A DNA stretch of 44,453 nt from JAUXFK01 sp034189035 (GTDB lineage: Bacteria > Desulfobacterota > UBA8473). Location of the stretch: contig JAXHVA010000034.1 of the NCBI GenBank assembly GCA_034189035.1, positions 1-44,453 on the forward strand. The letters are read 5' to 3'. Made by a program: the position numbers and the translations under genes. This document shows positions 23,843 to 33,558 of the stretch, in pieces. Below the pieces are notes generated by a model. It worked only from the letters and a program-made list of their open reading frames with translations. It was not told where the DNA came from and did no database searches. Numbering within the stretch: the first letter of the stretch is position 1; each line of letters opens with the position of its first letter.

Positions 23843-25099
23843 CTAAGACCGTATCTGTCCATTCCCATATACGATAAATTTACAGGCCGTTAGCTCTTCC
23901 AACCCCATGGGGCCAAATGCATGGAGCTTAGTTGTGCTTATCCCTATCTCTGCACCGAGGCCTAATTGATTTCCATCATTGAAACGGGTTGATGCATTTA
24001 CAAGTACTACCGAAGAATTTACTTCCTTTAGAAACCTCTGAGAGTTCTCATAATTGGATGTGACGATAGACTCAGTATGAGATGACCCATACCTGGTGAT
24101 ATGTTCTATTGCTTCATCAAGGCTATCCACTACCTTAATCGATAGAATCAATTCGAGGTATTCCTCATACCAGTCTTCCTCACTCGCTTTGCCTATACCG
24201 GACACAACATCAATAACCCTTGGGCAACCGCGAACCTCTACCTCATTATCCTTCAATTCCTGGATGACAGACGGCAGGAAATCGGCTGCAATTGCTTTAT
24301 GTACCAAAAGGGTCTCCAAAGCATTACAGACTCCCGGACGCTGAATCTTTGCATTCATTATTATGTCTTTCGCCATATTAGGATCTGCGCTTTCATCTAC
24401 AAAGATATGACATATGCCCTTGTAATGCTTTATGACCGGGATAGCTGAGTTCTGGACAACGAATCTGATCAGTTCTTCTCCACCTCTTGGGATGATCACA
24501 TCGATATACTCTTCTAACTGTAACATTTCGCCTATAGTAGCCCTATCCGTAATCGGAATTATCTGTATTGCCTCCTTTGGTATATCCTCTCCTTGTATAA
24601 CATCCTGCAATATACTGACAATAGCTAGATTTGATTTTATAGCCTCTGATCCTCCTCTTAGGATTACAGCATTCCCAGACTTCAAACATAAACCAGCAGC
24701 ATCAGCCGTAACATTGGGACGAGATTCGTAGATAATTCCGATCACCCCAAGGGGAATTCTGACTTTCCCGACCATAAGATTATTTGGCCTTTTCCACATC
24801 TTTGTCACTTCACCCACAGGGTCGGGCAGCACTGCAACCTCTTTTAATCCCTCAGCCATTTCAACTATAGTAGCATCACTGAGGATTAATCGATCTATAA
24901 AAGCCTCTGAAAGGCCCTTTCCTTTTGCCATCTCCAGGTCTTTCTTATTTTCTTTTTTTAAGAAATCTTTCTGATTCAAAAGCCCATCACCCATCTTGAT
25001 TAATGCATCGGTCTTTGTTCTTGATGAAAGATTACTCAATATCCTAGAGGCCCTCTTTGCATCCTTTGCAATCTTTGCAATCTGGTTTTGTATGGTCAT
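23843..25099 (-). CDS. proA: Glutamate-5-semialdehyde dehydrogenase (gamma-glutamyl phosphate reductase)
   Basis: The 418 residues align with ProA: IPLGVIGIIYESRPNVTADAAGLCLKSGNAVILRGG, VIIPRGGEELIRFVVQNS, the catalytic Cys in QRPGVCNALETLLVHK, and C-terminal FNDGNQLGLGAEIGISTTKLHAFGPMGL (partial motifs). It reduces glutamyl-5-phosphate with NADPH in proline synthesis. It directly follows proB (35 bp), as expected for the channelled ProB-ProA pair. Confidence 0.97.
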   Translation of the reverse strand: MTIQNQIAKIAKDAKRASRILSNLSSRTKTDALIKMGDGLLNQKDFLKKENKKDLEMAKGKGLSEAFIDRLILSDATIVEMAEGLKEVAVLPDPVGEVTKMWKRPNNLMVGKVRIPLGVIGIIYESRPNVTADAAGLCLKSGNAVILRGGSEAIKSNLAIVSILQDVIQGEDIPKEAIQIIPITDRATIGEMLQLEEYIDVIIPRGGEELIRFVVQNSAIPVIKHYKGICHIFVDESADPNMAKDIIMNAKIQRPGVCNALETLLVHKAIAADFLPSVIQELKDNEVEVRGCPRVIDVVSGIGKASEEDWYEEYLELILSIKVVDSLDEAIEHITRYGSSHTESIVTSNYENSQRFLKEVNSSVVLVNASTRFNDGNQLGLGAEIGISTTKLHAFGPMGLEELTACKFIVYGNGQIRS

Positions 25100-25134
25100 T
25101 TTAAACTCCCATTCATGTAGTTTATTTGATCAAA

Positions 25135-26271
25135 CTACAAAACAACTAAATCATCTCTATGGATTATCTCATCAAAGTATTTATACCCCAGTTTACTCTC
25201 TACTTCTGAAGTTTTTAGCCCCTTGATCTTTATTAACTCTTCTGAACTATAATTTGCCAAACCTCTGGCAAACTCTAATCTATCTGGGTTAACCAAACTC
25301 ACTGAATCACCAATCCTAAACTTCCCAATCACATCCAGAACCCCTGAAGGGAGGAGGCTCTTTCCGCTATTAACAATCGCATCCTGCCCTCCCCTATCTA
25401 TAATAATCTCTCCTTTCGGTTTGAGGGTAAAGGCAATCCAATGCTTCCGGCTAGTAATTTTATTGTCCTTCGGTAAAAACAGAGTTCCTACTGATTCTCC
25501 TTTTACTATCTTGCCTATAATCCCATCTACCTTGCCATTGGCAACGATTGTAGGCAGCCCAAATATAGCTGCTTTCTTAGCTGCCTGAACCTTTGTAATC
25601 ATCCCTCCAATGCAAGTCGGGCTTGCTGTATCTCCTGCGATCTTTTCTATCTTACTGCAGATCTTTTCAACCAAAGGAATCAACTCAGCATCTTTACAAC
25701 TCCATGGATTTCTATCATAGAGCCCATTGGTATCGGTAAGGATTATAAGCAGATCCGCACCTATAAGATTTGTAACAAGCGCAGACAAGTTATCGTTGTC
25801 CCCAAATTTTATCTCTTCCACAGAGACTGAATCATTTTCATTTATAATTGGAATAATTCCAAAATTTATCAGGGTTGAAAGGGTATTACGGGCATTTAAG
25901 TATCTATTTCGGCTACTTAGATCGTCATGGGTAAGCAGAACCTGAGCAACCTTTTGATTATATTTAGAAAATGACATCTCATAGTTCCACATAAGAATGG
26001 ATTGCCCAACCGCTGCAACGGCCTGTTTCTCAGGGATGTTCTTTGGTTTTTCACAAATCCCTAATTTATTTATTCCAGCACTGATAGCACCTGATGATAC
26101 AATAACAGAGTCATACCCCTCACACTTTAAGATGGATATCTCTCTGGCCAGTCCTCTGAATATCTTTGACTGAAGCTCCCCATCATTAAAGGTCAGAACA
26201 CTACTCCCTATCTTTATCACTATCCTCTTTACTCTTTTGAGGAGACCTCTCCTCGGATACTTTTGGCTCAT
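25135..26271 (-). CDS. proB: Glutamate 5-kinase with C-terminal PUA domain
   Basis: The amino-acid kinase domain shows RIVIKIGSSVLTF at the N terminus, VIVSSGAISAGINKLG, NENDSVSVEEIKFGDNDNLSA and ADLLIILTDTNGLYDRNP. A C-terminal PUA domain (about 285-365, GSLLPSGVLDVIGKFRIGD-like) makes up the rest of the 378 residues. It phosphorylates glutamate in the first step of proline synthesis and is normally feedback-inhibited by proline. It lies between obgE and proA in a housekeeping string. Confidence 0.96.
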   Translation of the reverse strand: MSQKYPRRGLLKRVKRIVIKIGSSVLTFNDGELQSKIFRGLAREISILKCEGYDSVIVSSGAISAGINKLGICEKPKNIPEKQAVAAVGQSILMWNYEMSFSKYNQKVAQVLLTHDDLSSRNRYLNARNTLSTLINFGIIPIINENDSVSVEEIKFGDNDNLSALVTNLIGADLLIILTDTNGLYDRNPWSCKDAELIPLVEKICSKIEKIAGDTASPTCIGGMITKVQAAKKAAIFGLPTIVANGKVDGIIGKIVKGESVGTLFLPKDNKITSRKHWIAFTLKPKGEIIIDRGGQDAIVNSGKSLLPSGVLDVIGKFRIGDSVSLVNPDRLEFARGLANYSSEELIKIKGLKTSEVESKLGYKYFDEIIHRDDLVVL

Positions 26272-26303
26272 TTTCTTTTTTGTAAGTATACGCCTTATTC
26301 TGT

Positions 26304-27311
26304 TTATCTGCTTTTGATTACTTGAAGACTTTTAAAAATATGATCGATCAGGTTTTTAATCCCCCCTCCTGTTAGGGCAGATATTGGGAAGACCTCAATA
26401 CCCATCTCTCTAAAATGCGCCTTCACCTTTAGAAACCTCTCTTCAGATATAAGTATATCCATCTTATTAATGGCTATTATTTGGGGTTTTTCTGCCAGAG
26501 AAGGATTATACAATGCCAATTCAGTGTTTATCGCGTTAAAATCGTCAATTGGCTCTCTTAGGCTGGTTTCTGAAATGTCAATGAGATGAAGCACAAGGCT
26601 GGTTCTCTCAATATGCCTCAGAAATCTCGTGCCCAGCCCAACTCCGAGGTGAGCACCTCCAATCAATCCTGGGATATCCGCTATAACAAAACTATTATAA
26701 TTTTCATATCTCACAACACCGAGGCTTGGTGTTAATGTTGTAAAGGCATAGTCAGCAATTTTAGGTCTCGCATTTGAAATCTTTGATATTAAGGTAGATT
26801 TTCCTGCATTTGGAAGACCAACAATACCCACATCCGCAAGCAACTTCAATTCGAGTTTCAACCATTTCTCTTCACCTTCTCTCCCCTGCTCAGCATAACG
26901 GGGAGTTCGGTTAACAGATGAACTAAATCTTGCGTTTCCTCTTCCCCCTATCCCTCCTTTTACTACTGTAATTCTATCTCCTTCAAAAGTAATATCCTTG
27001 ATTATGGTTTCGTCTTCTTCTTTAATGACAGTACCTACTGGAACAAGGATTGTTCGATCAGAGGAATTCCTTCCATGCTGATTCTTCCCCCTTCCATGCC
27101 CACCTCGTCCTGCCACATAGTGTTGTTGATACCGAAGATCCAAGAGTGTTGCAAGTCGGTTGGAACCCTCAATGACTACATCTCCACCTTTACCACCATC
27201 CCCTCCATCGGCCCCTCCTTTTGGAACATACTTCTCGCGCCTGAAACTTACACAACCCTTCCCGCCATCACCAGATTTAACAAATATCTTTACTTCATCG
27301 ACAAACTTCAC
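26304..27311 (-). CDS. obgE: Obg-family ribosome-associated GTPase
   Basis: The 335-residue protein has the glycine-rich Obg fold at the N terminus (VKSGDGGKGCVSFRREKYVP, GGDGGKGGDVV) and then the G domain: G1 GLPNAGKSTL, G2 DYAFTTLTPSLG, G3 DIPGLIGGAH, G4 NKMD, G5 SALTGGG. Obg/CgtA acts in late 50S ribosome assembly and stress response. It follows rpmA by 18 bp, the classic rplU-rpmA-obgE order. The C-terminal OCT extension found in some homologues is absent. Confidence 0.97.
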   Translation of the reverse strand: MKFVDEVKIFVKSGDGGKGCVSFRREKYVPKGGADGGDGGKGGDVVIEGSNRLATLLDLRYQQHYVAGRGGHGRGKNQHGRNSSDRTILVPVGTVIKEEDETIIKDITFEGDRITVVKGGIGGRGNARFSSSVNRTPRYAEQGREGEEKWLKLELKLLADVGIVGLPNAGKSTLISKISNARPKIADYAFTTLTPSLGVVRYENYNSFVIADIPGLIGGAHLGVGLGTRFLRHIERTSLVLHLIDISETSLREPIDDFNAINTELALYNPSLAEKPQIIAINKMDILISEERFLKVKAHFREMGIEVFPISALTGGGIKNLIDHIFKSLQVIKSR

Positions 27312-27329
27312 GGTCTTTCAGAGTGAAAA

Positions 27330-27584
27330 TCAGTTTGCATAAACACTGACTTTCTTCTTTTGCTTTCCCATCCTCTCGTATTTCACTATACCATCTGTCA
27401 TCGCAAAGAGGGTATAATCCTTGCCTAACCCAACATTTATACCCGGATGTATTTTGGTGCCTCTTTGACGAACTAGAATGCTCCCTGCACAGACCTTTTG
27501 ACCTCCGAATTTTTTTACCCCTAACCTTTGACCCGCGCTGTCTCTACCATTGCATGAGCTCCCGCCTGATTTCTTATGTGCCAT
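27330..27584 (-). CDS. rpmA: 50S ribosomal protein L27
   Basis: The 84-residue L27 sequence begins MAHKKSGGSSCNGRDSAGQRL and contains GSILVRQRGTKIHPG and the C-terminal KKKVSVY. The N terminus reaches toward the peptidyl transferase centre in the ribosome. The gene lies 25 bp after rplU, with an AGGAGGAGA ribosome-binding site. Confidence 0.98.
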   Translation of the reverse strand: MAHKKSGGSSCNGRDSAGQRLGVKKFGGQKVCAGSILVRQRGTKIHPGINVGLGKDYTLFAMTDGIVKYERMGKQKKKVSVYAN

Positions 27585-27609
27585 AATCTTCTCCTCCTGT
27601 ATATCTGAT

Positions 27610-27921
27610 CTATGTCCTTATCTCTTTTATCCTCAGGTTTGTAAGTATTTGACGATGCCCCTGCTTCTTACGAAATCCCTTTCTTCTCTTGGATTTAAAG
27701 ACAATGATCTTTTTTGCCTTCTCGTGTTTGACTATCTCACCAGAAACGCAGGCATTGGGCAGGATAGGCATTCCGACATCTATATTGTCACCATCGGCCA
27801 CCATGAGAACTTCCTTAAATTCAACGGTATCCCCTATATCTCCATTAATCTTTTCGACTTTTAATATGTCCCCCGTACAGATCTTGTACTGTTTTCCGCC
27901 TGTCTTCAGAACCGCATACAT
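27610..27921 (-). CDS. rplU: 50S ribosomal protein L21
   Basis: The 103-residue L21 starts MYAVLKTGGKQYKICTGD and ends in the conserved KRRKGFRKKQGHRQ-type basic tail, which binds 23S rRNA. A strong AGGAGGTGAG ribosome-binding site precedes the ATG. The 78-nt leader after rng has small hairpins (for example AATATC near 27958 with GATATT near 27972) that might be regulatory, but no known r-protein leader was identified. Confidence 0.98.
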   Translation of the reverse strand: MYAVLKTGGKQYKICTGDILKVEKINGDIGDTVEFKEVLMVADGDNIDVGMPILPNACVSGEIVKHEKAKKIIVFKSKRRKGFRKKQGHRQILTNLRIKEIRT

Positions 27922-27999
27922 CCTGTCTCACCTCCTGTAATTTCTTCGATATCTTCAATATCTACCCATTGATATTTAAAATGCTAAATCCTTTCCTGA

Positions 28000-29532
28000 T
28001 TAAAGGTTGTCAAAAAACGATACATGCCCGCTGACTTCAAACTGTTCCTGATGATAGTCATCTTTAACCTTTACTGTAATCCTTCTTTTATATTTCCTTT
28101 CCAGCTCATCGATCTCGGCTCTTTCTTCCTCAAATAATAAGTCTGCAATAATGGGATTTACAGAAACACAGATGGTATTTCCTTTGAACTCTCTTATTTC
28201 TCTTTTAATCTCTCTTAGGAGCTCATTCAATATTGTGGTCTTTGACTTAATAAAACCATTACCTTCGCAGTAAAAACATGGCTCGCATAGAATGCCACTT
28301 AGGCTTTCTCTTGTTCTCTTTCTAGTCATCTCCACTAAGCCGAGTTCGGATATCTTGAGGATATTTGTCTTTGCTTTGTCTCTTTTAAGGGCTTCCTTTA
28401 AGGATTGAAACACTTTTTCTTTACTGCTGTCTTTCTTCATGTCTATAAAATCAATAATAACGATTCCGCCAATGTTTCTTAACCGCAGTTGATATGCAAT
28501 TTCTTTCACTGCCTCTAAGTTTGTCTTCAATACAGTATCTTCAGGGTTTCTGAGCCCAACATATTTTCCTGTGTTCACATCTATAGCTACAAGTGCTTCG
28601 GTCTCTTCTATTACGATATATCCCCCGGACTTTAACCATATCTTTTTCCCTAATGCCCTTCCGATCTCAACTTCAATCCCATAAGTGTCGAATATCGGTT
28701 CGTCATTTTCATGGAGTTCCACTGAGTATTTCAAATGCGGCATAAAAGTCTCGACAAATTCGAGGATTTTTTTATATTCTTCATTAGAATCTACAACCAA
28801 TCTTTCCACATATTCGGTAAATAGATCCCTTATTGCCCTTAAAGTCATGTCTAAATCGTTGTGAATAATACTGGGGACAGGGGCTGTACTCTTTTTTTCT
28901 TGAATATTATGCCAGAGTTTCAATAAGAAATTCATATCAGTACGAAGGTCTTCTTCATTTCTGCCTTCACTCGCAGTTCGAACAATAAAACCATATTCAT
29001 CCGGCTTGATCCTCTGCATCAGCTCTTTTAACCTTTTTCTTTCTATCTCATTTTCAATCCGGCGGGACACACCAACATGATTTACAAATGGCATAAGCAC
29101 CAAATGGCGTCCTGGAAGAGTTATATGAGAAGAGACTCGAGCGCCTTTAGTGCCAATAGGTTCTTTAGTGACCTGCACCAGTATTTCCTGGCCCTCATAA
29201 AGCATATCTTCAATTTGACAAGGCCGGTTAATAATGTTGTAGATATTTTCTTCTAATTCTATTATTGGTTCACCAATCTTCAGCATCTCTTCAAATTCTT
29301 CGAGGTCAGAACTGACGTCCGAAACATACAAAAAGGCCGCTTTATCCAAACCTATATCAATAAAGGCCGCTTGCATTCCTGGCAACACCCTGGCTACTTT
29401 TCCCTTAAATATGTTCCCTGCGATCCCTTTATCCGAACGGTGTTCAATGTATAACTCAACCAAAATACCATTCTCGACAAGGGCTACCCTTGTCTCTTGT
29501 AAAGTGACGTTTATAAAAATCTCTGTTGACAT
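28000..29532 (-). CDS. rng: Ribonuclease G/E family endoribonuclease
   Basis: The 510-residue length matches RNase G rather than the longer RNase E. An S1 RNA-binding domain occupies about 35-130 (GNIFKGKVARVLPGMQAAFIDIG). The catalytic core holds VAIDVNTGKYVG and GGIVIIDFIDM, whose Asp residues bind Mg2+, and the zinc-link CEPCFYCEGNG joins dimers. It cuts single-stranded RNA in rRNA maturation and mRNA turnover. It lies between the fused radical SAM gene and rplU, in an order common to Deltaproteobacteria. Confidence 0.95.
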   Translation of the reverse strand: MSTEIFINVTLQETRVALVENGILVELYIEHRSDKGIAGNIFKGKVARVLPGMQAAFIDIGLDKAAFLYVSDVSSDLEEFEEMLKIGEPIIELEENIYNIINRPCQIEDMLYEGQEILVQVTKEPIGTKGARVSSHITLPGRHLVLMPFVNHVGVSRRIENEIERKRLKELMQRIKPDEYGFIVRTASEGRNEEDLRTDMNFLLKLWHNIQEKKSTAPVPSIIHNDLDMTLRAIRDLFTEYVERLVVDSNEEYKKILEFVETFMPHLKYSVELHENDEPIFDTYGIEVEIGRALGKKIWLKSGGYIVIEETEALVAIDVNTGKYVGLRNPEDTVLKTNLEAVKEIAYQLRLRNIGGIVIIDFIDMKKDSSKEKVFQSLKEALKRDKAKTNILKISELGLVEMTRKRTRESLSGILCEPCFYCEGNGFIKSKTTILNELLREIKREIREFKGNTICVSVNPIIADLLFEEERAEIDELERKYKRRITVKVKDDYHQEQFEVSGHVSFFDNL

Positions 29533-29555
29533 TTGATTTTATTCCACAGTTTTTC

Positions 29556-32072
29556 TTATACCCTTACGATCCTTAAAAGCCTTACCTTCTCTTCATCTAA
29601 GTTCAGTATCTCTCTTATAATATCAAAGGGCTTGACATTATTTCCCATTCCATATCTCAGGCTTATCTCTAAAGTAGATTTATCTCTCAATTTAACATCA
29701 TCCACTACAAAGCGAAGGTCAATCTTGTGTATCTTTCCTCTTTTTTCCCTTATTATAAAGAGATCTTTCTTTTTTAAAAAAGATCTAACAGCCTCTTTTA
29801 GGCTATCGTCATTCAAAACAGTGCCATATTTGTGATTTTTGAAACATACTAAATACTTTATATTTCTCATGTTATCAGAAAAGGGCGCTGATTTCAAGGG
29901 AATTCCCCAGCATTTCAAAATCTTAATTCCCATTGGCAGTTGCTGTCTGAGCCTGTCCATAATTTTATGTGAGCTAATATTCCCTTCGACTTCTATATCG
30001 ACATACTCTTCGAGACTCTCAATACCAACAGGTAACGCCTTGCCAAATATTATCCTTGGCAATGGATGAAAGCCTTTTGAATATCTCATGGGAATCTTTG
30101 CCCTCATTATTGCTCTGTTGAAAAGATTAACCAACTCCAGATGGCTTAAGAACCTCGCATCATCTAATTTGGAAAACTGTATTCTATACCTTTGTATTTT
30201 TTTTACAGATGCCCCACGGTCAAGATATTCCGCTCGCTCTGGATAAAACACTGGAGTAGATGTTACCAGTTTTATGTCCTGGTCATTACAGACTCCACAC
30301 TCCGTACAACCATTAATTCGGCAATCAGGAGTGAGTATTCCCTTTGAACTCCTTTCTCTCTCTTCGATTAAAAAGTCTTTACTCACTAAGCAATCCAGGT
30401 GATCCCATGGAAGGGTCTCCTCATATCCCAGTTTGCGTCTATTATAGAGGTCCTTGTTCAACCCGGCATCCATAAAAGCCCTTTCCCAAAGGTCACTTCG
30501 GAAGTGCTCACTCCATGCATCTAACCGACAGCCCAATCTGTGAGCATTGACGAGAACTTCACTCAACCTTCTGTCCCCCTTAGAAAAAACCCCTTCTAAG
30601 ATACTCAGTCTAGGGTCTTGCCACTTAAGGGTTAGACTCTTCCCGGTTATCTTTTTCTTTAATACATTATGTTTTTCTATAATTTCTTTTAGGCTGATCT
30701 GTGACTCCCACTGGAAAGGAGTCTGTGGTTTCGGTACAAATGTAGATATACTGACATTGACATTCTTCACAGAATTGTGTGCACTTCTCAATGATCGCAC
30801 CTTCTTTGAAAGTGCAATGATCCCCTCAATGTCCTCATCTTTTTCGGTGGGGAGACCGATCATAAAGTAGAGTTTAATCGAGTTCCAACCTGCTGCAAAG
30901 ACTGTTTCGGCTGTTTTTAAAATATCTTCTTCTGTGATTCCTTTGTTGATTATATTTCTTAACCTCTGTGTTCCGGCTTCAGGTGCAATAGTAATCCCTG
31001 TCTTTCTTACTTTCTTTATCTCTGTAATCAATTTTGGGGTAAGGGTTTCAGGTCTAAGGGATGGAAGAGATACAGCTATATTAGCTTTACAATACTTCCG
31101 CATCACATCAACAATGAGACTCTTAATACAAGAATAATCTCCTGTATTGAGGGAGAGAAAGGAAAGATCATCGTATCCGGTTCTTTCTATCCCTCTTTCT
31201 ATTATCTCCTTAATTTTTTCTTCGGATCTTTCCCTAACAGGACGATATGTCATCCCTGCCTGGCAGAATCGACAACCACGAGTACACCCCCTTGTAATCT
31301 CCAGGCTCAATCGATCATGAATAATCTTCATGAACGGAACAATGAAATCGCTTGGATAATCTACCTTGTTTAGGTCAGTGACCACCCTCTTTTTTATTCT
31401 GTAATAATCTTCTTTAAGCGGAACAATCCGTTCTACACTTCCGCTTGAGTGGTATTCTATTTTAAAAAAGGAGGGAATATAGACACCTTCAATCTTAGAT
31501 AAGGCTTGGTACAGTTCATTTTTTTCCCCACTACAATCTTTCCAATCCAAAAAACAATCACAAATATCGAGAATCACTTCCTCTCCATCACCAATGACTA
31601 TGGCATCGAAAAAATCGGCTACAGGTTCCGGGTTAAAGCAACATGAGCCTCCAGCAATAACTAATGGCCAGCTTTTGTCTCGATCCTTTGCAAAGAACGG
31701 TATGCCGGATAGATCCATTATGTTTAAGATATTTGTATTACAAAGCTCATATGGGAGGGAAAATCCGATAATATCAAAATCTTTTAATGGTAAAGAAGAC
31801 TCTAAGGAAAAAAGAGGCATCCCTTTCGTCCTTAACATATATTCCATATCTACCCATGGTGTATAGACCCTCTCGCATGCAATATCTTCTCTTTTATTGA
31901 GTATATGGTAAAGAATTTGAAATCCTACATTGGACATGCCAATCTCATATACATCTGGAAAAGCTAAGGCAAACTTGAGATCTGCCTTTTGTAAATCTTT
32001 ATGTATAGAATTAATCTCATTCCCCAGGTAGCGTGTAGGTTTTCTCACCAGAGGAAGGAATTTTTTTATCAT
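29556..32072 (-). CDS. B12-binding-type radical SAM protein fused to a DUF2344 domain
   Basis: The 838-residue protein has an N-terminal Rossmann-like region (GFSLPYELCNTNILNIMDLSGIP) of the B12-binding-like class, then radical SAM motif CTRGCRFC with downstream motifs for SAM binding. The C-terminal roughly 200 residues (YRIQFSKLDDARFLSHLELVN, RYSKGFHPLPRI) are a DUF2344 domain. Families TIGR03960 and TIGR03936 describe the two halves, which are often fused and sit next to rng and rplU in anaerobes. The substrate is unknown; the RNase and ribosomal neighbours suggest a link with RNA or translation (inference). A further Cys cluster (CRINGCTECGVC) lies at about 580-600. Confidence 0.9.
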   Translation of the reverse strand: MIKKFLPLVRKPTRYLGNEINSIHKDLQKADLKFALAFPDVYEIGMSNVGFQILYHILNKREDIACERVYTPWVDMEYMLRTKGMPLFSLESSLPLKDFDIIGFSLPYELCNTNILNIMDLSGIPFFAKDRDKSWPLVIAGGSCCFNPEPVADFFDAIVIGDGEEVILDICDCFLDWKDCSGEKNELYQALSKIEGVYIPSFFKIEYHSSGSVERIVPLKEDYYRIKKRVVTDLNKVDYPSDFIVPFMKIIHDRLSLEITRGCTRGCRFCQAGMTYRPVRERSEEKIKEIIERGIERTGYDDLSFLSLNTGDYSCIKSLIVDVMRKYCKANIAVSLPSLRPETLTPKLITEIKKVRKTGITIAPEAGTQRLRNIINKGITEEDILKTAETVFAAGWNSIKLYFMIGLPTEKDEDIEGIIALSKKVRSLRSAHNSVKNVNVSISTFVPKPQTPFQWESQISLKEIIEKHNVLKKKITGKSLTLKWQDPRLSILEGVFSKGDRRLSEVLVNAHRLGCRLDAWSEHFRSDLWERAFMDAGLNKDLYNRRKLGYEETLPWDHLDCLVSKDFLIEERERSSKGILTPDCRINGCTECGVCNDQDIKLVTSTPVFYPERAEYLDRGASVKKIQRYRIQFSKLDDARFLSHLELVNLFNRAIMRAKIPMRYSKGFHPLPRIIFGKALPVGIESLEEYVDIEVEGNISSHKIMDRLRQQLPMGIKILKCWGIPLKSAPFSDNMRNIKYLVCFKNHKYGTVLNDDSLKEAVRSFLKKKDLFIIREKRGKIHKIDLRFVVDDVKLRDKSTLEISLRYGMGNNVKPFDIIREILNLDEEKVRLLRIVRV

Positions 32073-32630
32073 GGAAATCCTTTTTTGCTGTAAAATAATA
32101 AAGAATTAAAAAGTGGTCTCCTATTCAAGGCGAACTCAATAACTATTAAAATAAATTTGCCTAGAATGTCCCATATTTGTTCAACATTGTCAAGATCAGA
32201 TAAACACTGGCATATAGGCTGTTGTCCAAATCCTTTTTTAGGTATACGCACAGCAGAGATGTTCCTATATTTATTTTAATAGGTTCTTATGCCTTGCTTC
32301 TCATTTCTTAAAAACAATGCCGCATCTTCTACACTCTTGCTTCTTATGGATTATATCAATAATATACATAGATGAAAAGGCTTATCTTCTTTAAGCTAAT
32401 TTTATCCTGGGGAAAAAAGGGCTAGGCTTTAAGTGGGGTTCTATATCTTACCTTGACAAAGTATAGAATCATCGGTATATAATAACAAAAAAAATCCTGT
32501 TTGGCTTTATGATAGCTTTCTTATCAAATAATTAAAATTATGCCGAAAAGATAGGATTACCGAAAACAGTAAGATACGTATATCGAATCATTAATGACCC
32601 TCTCATAGTATTTAAAAGGAGAATAGAGGA
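32073..32630. other. 558-bp AT-rich intergenic region between divergent genes
   Basis: This gap separates the minus-strand radical SAM gene from plus-strand coaE. It contains a good sigma-70 promoter for coaE (listed separately) and otherwise AT-rich sequence with no tRNA-like cloverleaf and no convincing ORF. A 22-residue minus-strand frame at 32301-32369 with CRRCG is probably chance. Confidence 0.5.
32453..32483 (+). promoter_or_regulatory. Sigma-70 promoter for coaE
   Basis: TTGACA (32453-32458) is followed after 17 bp by TATATA (32476-32481) or after 19 bp by the overlapping perfect TATAAT (32478-32483). Transcription would start near 32490, giving a leader of about 140 nt before the coaE ATG. 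Confidence 0.65.
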
Positions 32631-33236
32631 ATGATGAATGTTATTGGACTTACAGGAGGAATAGCTGCGGGCAAGAGCACAGTTTCAGAGATTCTTTCTC
32701 AATTGGGTGCTGAGATTATAGATGCAGACAAAGTTGGCCATCAAATCTACTTGCCTGGTACCGAGGCATGGAAGGATTTGATCAACACGTTTGGTGAAGA
32801 TATCTTACTTCCAGAAAAGACGATAAACAGGCCTATATTGAGTAAGATTGTATTTGCTGATAAAAAAGCCTTAAATAAATTGAATCAGATAGTACATCCT
32901 CGAATGTATAAGAAAATTGAAGAAGAGATTGAAATAATAAGAGCAAGGAATAATAACACGGGGGTAGTGGTTCTGGATGCAGCAATACTGATTGAGGCAA
33001 ATTGGCTACCTTTGGTAGATCAAGTCTGGCTGGTAGTTGCAGAACATAATGTCGTTTTAGAGCGGTTGTGTAAAAATAAGGGATTTACACAAGAGCATGC
33101 GAAATCGAGAATCTCTTCTCAACTGAATGATGAAGAAAGGAGAAGATATGCTGATATAATTATAGAAAATAATAGGACTCTATCTGAGGTAAGGGAACAC
33201 GTAAAAGAAGCTTGGACAGAGCTGACTGGTATTTAA
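32631..33236 (+). CDS. coaE: Dephospho-CoA kinase
   Basis: The 201-residue P-loop kinase has IGLTGGIAAGKSTVS (Walker A) at the N terminus, IIDADKVGHQIY, PILSKIVFADKKALNKLNQIVHPRM and VVVLDAAILIEANW, all CoaE hallmarks. It adds the 3'-phosphate to dephospho-CoA, the last step of coenzyme A synthesis. Two ATGs stand in tandem at 32631 and 32634, and AAAGGAG upstream serves either. It has its own promoter and stands apart from the neighbouring operons. Confidence 0.96.
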   Translation: MMNVIGLTGGIAAGKSTVSEILSQLGAEIIDADKVGHQIYLPGTEAWKDLINTFGEDILLPEKTINRPILSKIVFADKKALNKLNQIVHPRMYKKIEEEIEIIRARNNNTGVVVLDAAILIEANWLPLVDQVWLVVAEHNVVLERLCKNKGFTQEHAKSRISSQLNDEERRRYADIIIENNRTLSEVREHVKEAWTELTGI

Positions 33237-33558
33237 GCTTTACCGCCCCAGGTATTATGGTATATAGTTTGACAACATAAACCATAGTTTAGTTTACTCC
33301 ATCTTGCGAACACACTTCTTAATTTCCTTCATATCTCTTGCCAAGAACAAAGAGATCTAAATCTTGCATACTACTTATTGACTCCTAAGAGCGGCTCCCA
33401 GAGTCGATTATCTAGTGTGTCTTTCCACAAAGGACTCTTATACCATAGAAAGCGGCATTATCACTCTTATCACAGCTGAAAAAAACCTTGGCTAGAGAAG
33501 GAGCGGTGACCGGCTTAACTGAGCTCAGCGAAAAATTTTGAGTAATCTGTAGCAAGAT
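33237..33558. other. 322-bp intergenic region, no recognised feature
   Basis: There is no coding-like frame between coaE and the SDR gene. Short dyads are present (TATGGT near 33256 with ACCATA near 33282; GACTC/GAGTC near 33379-33404), but neither is followed by a T-run. No clear promoter for the SDR gene was picked out. Confidence 0.4.

Noticed and set aside
32301..32369. Minus-strand 22-residue frame with CRRCG, like a tiny zinc ribbon, followed by UGA
   Set aside because: There is no ribosome-binding site, only one Cys pair, and no SECIS-like structure after the UGA. It is probably chance within AT-rich intergenic DNA.
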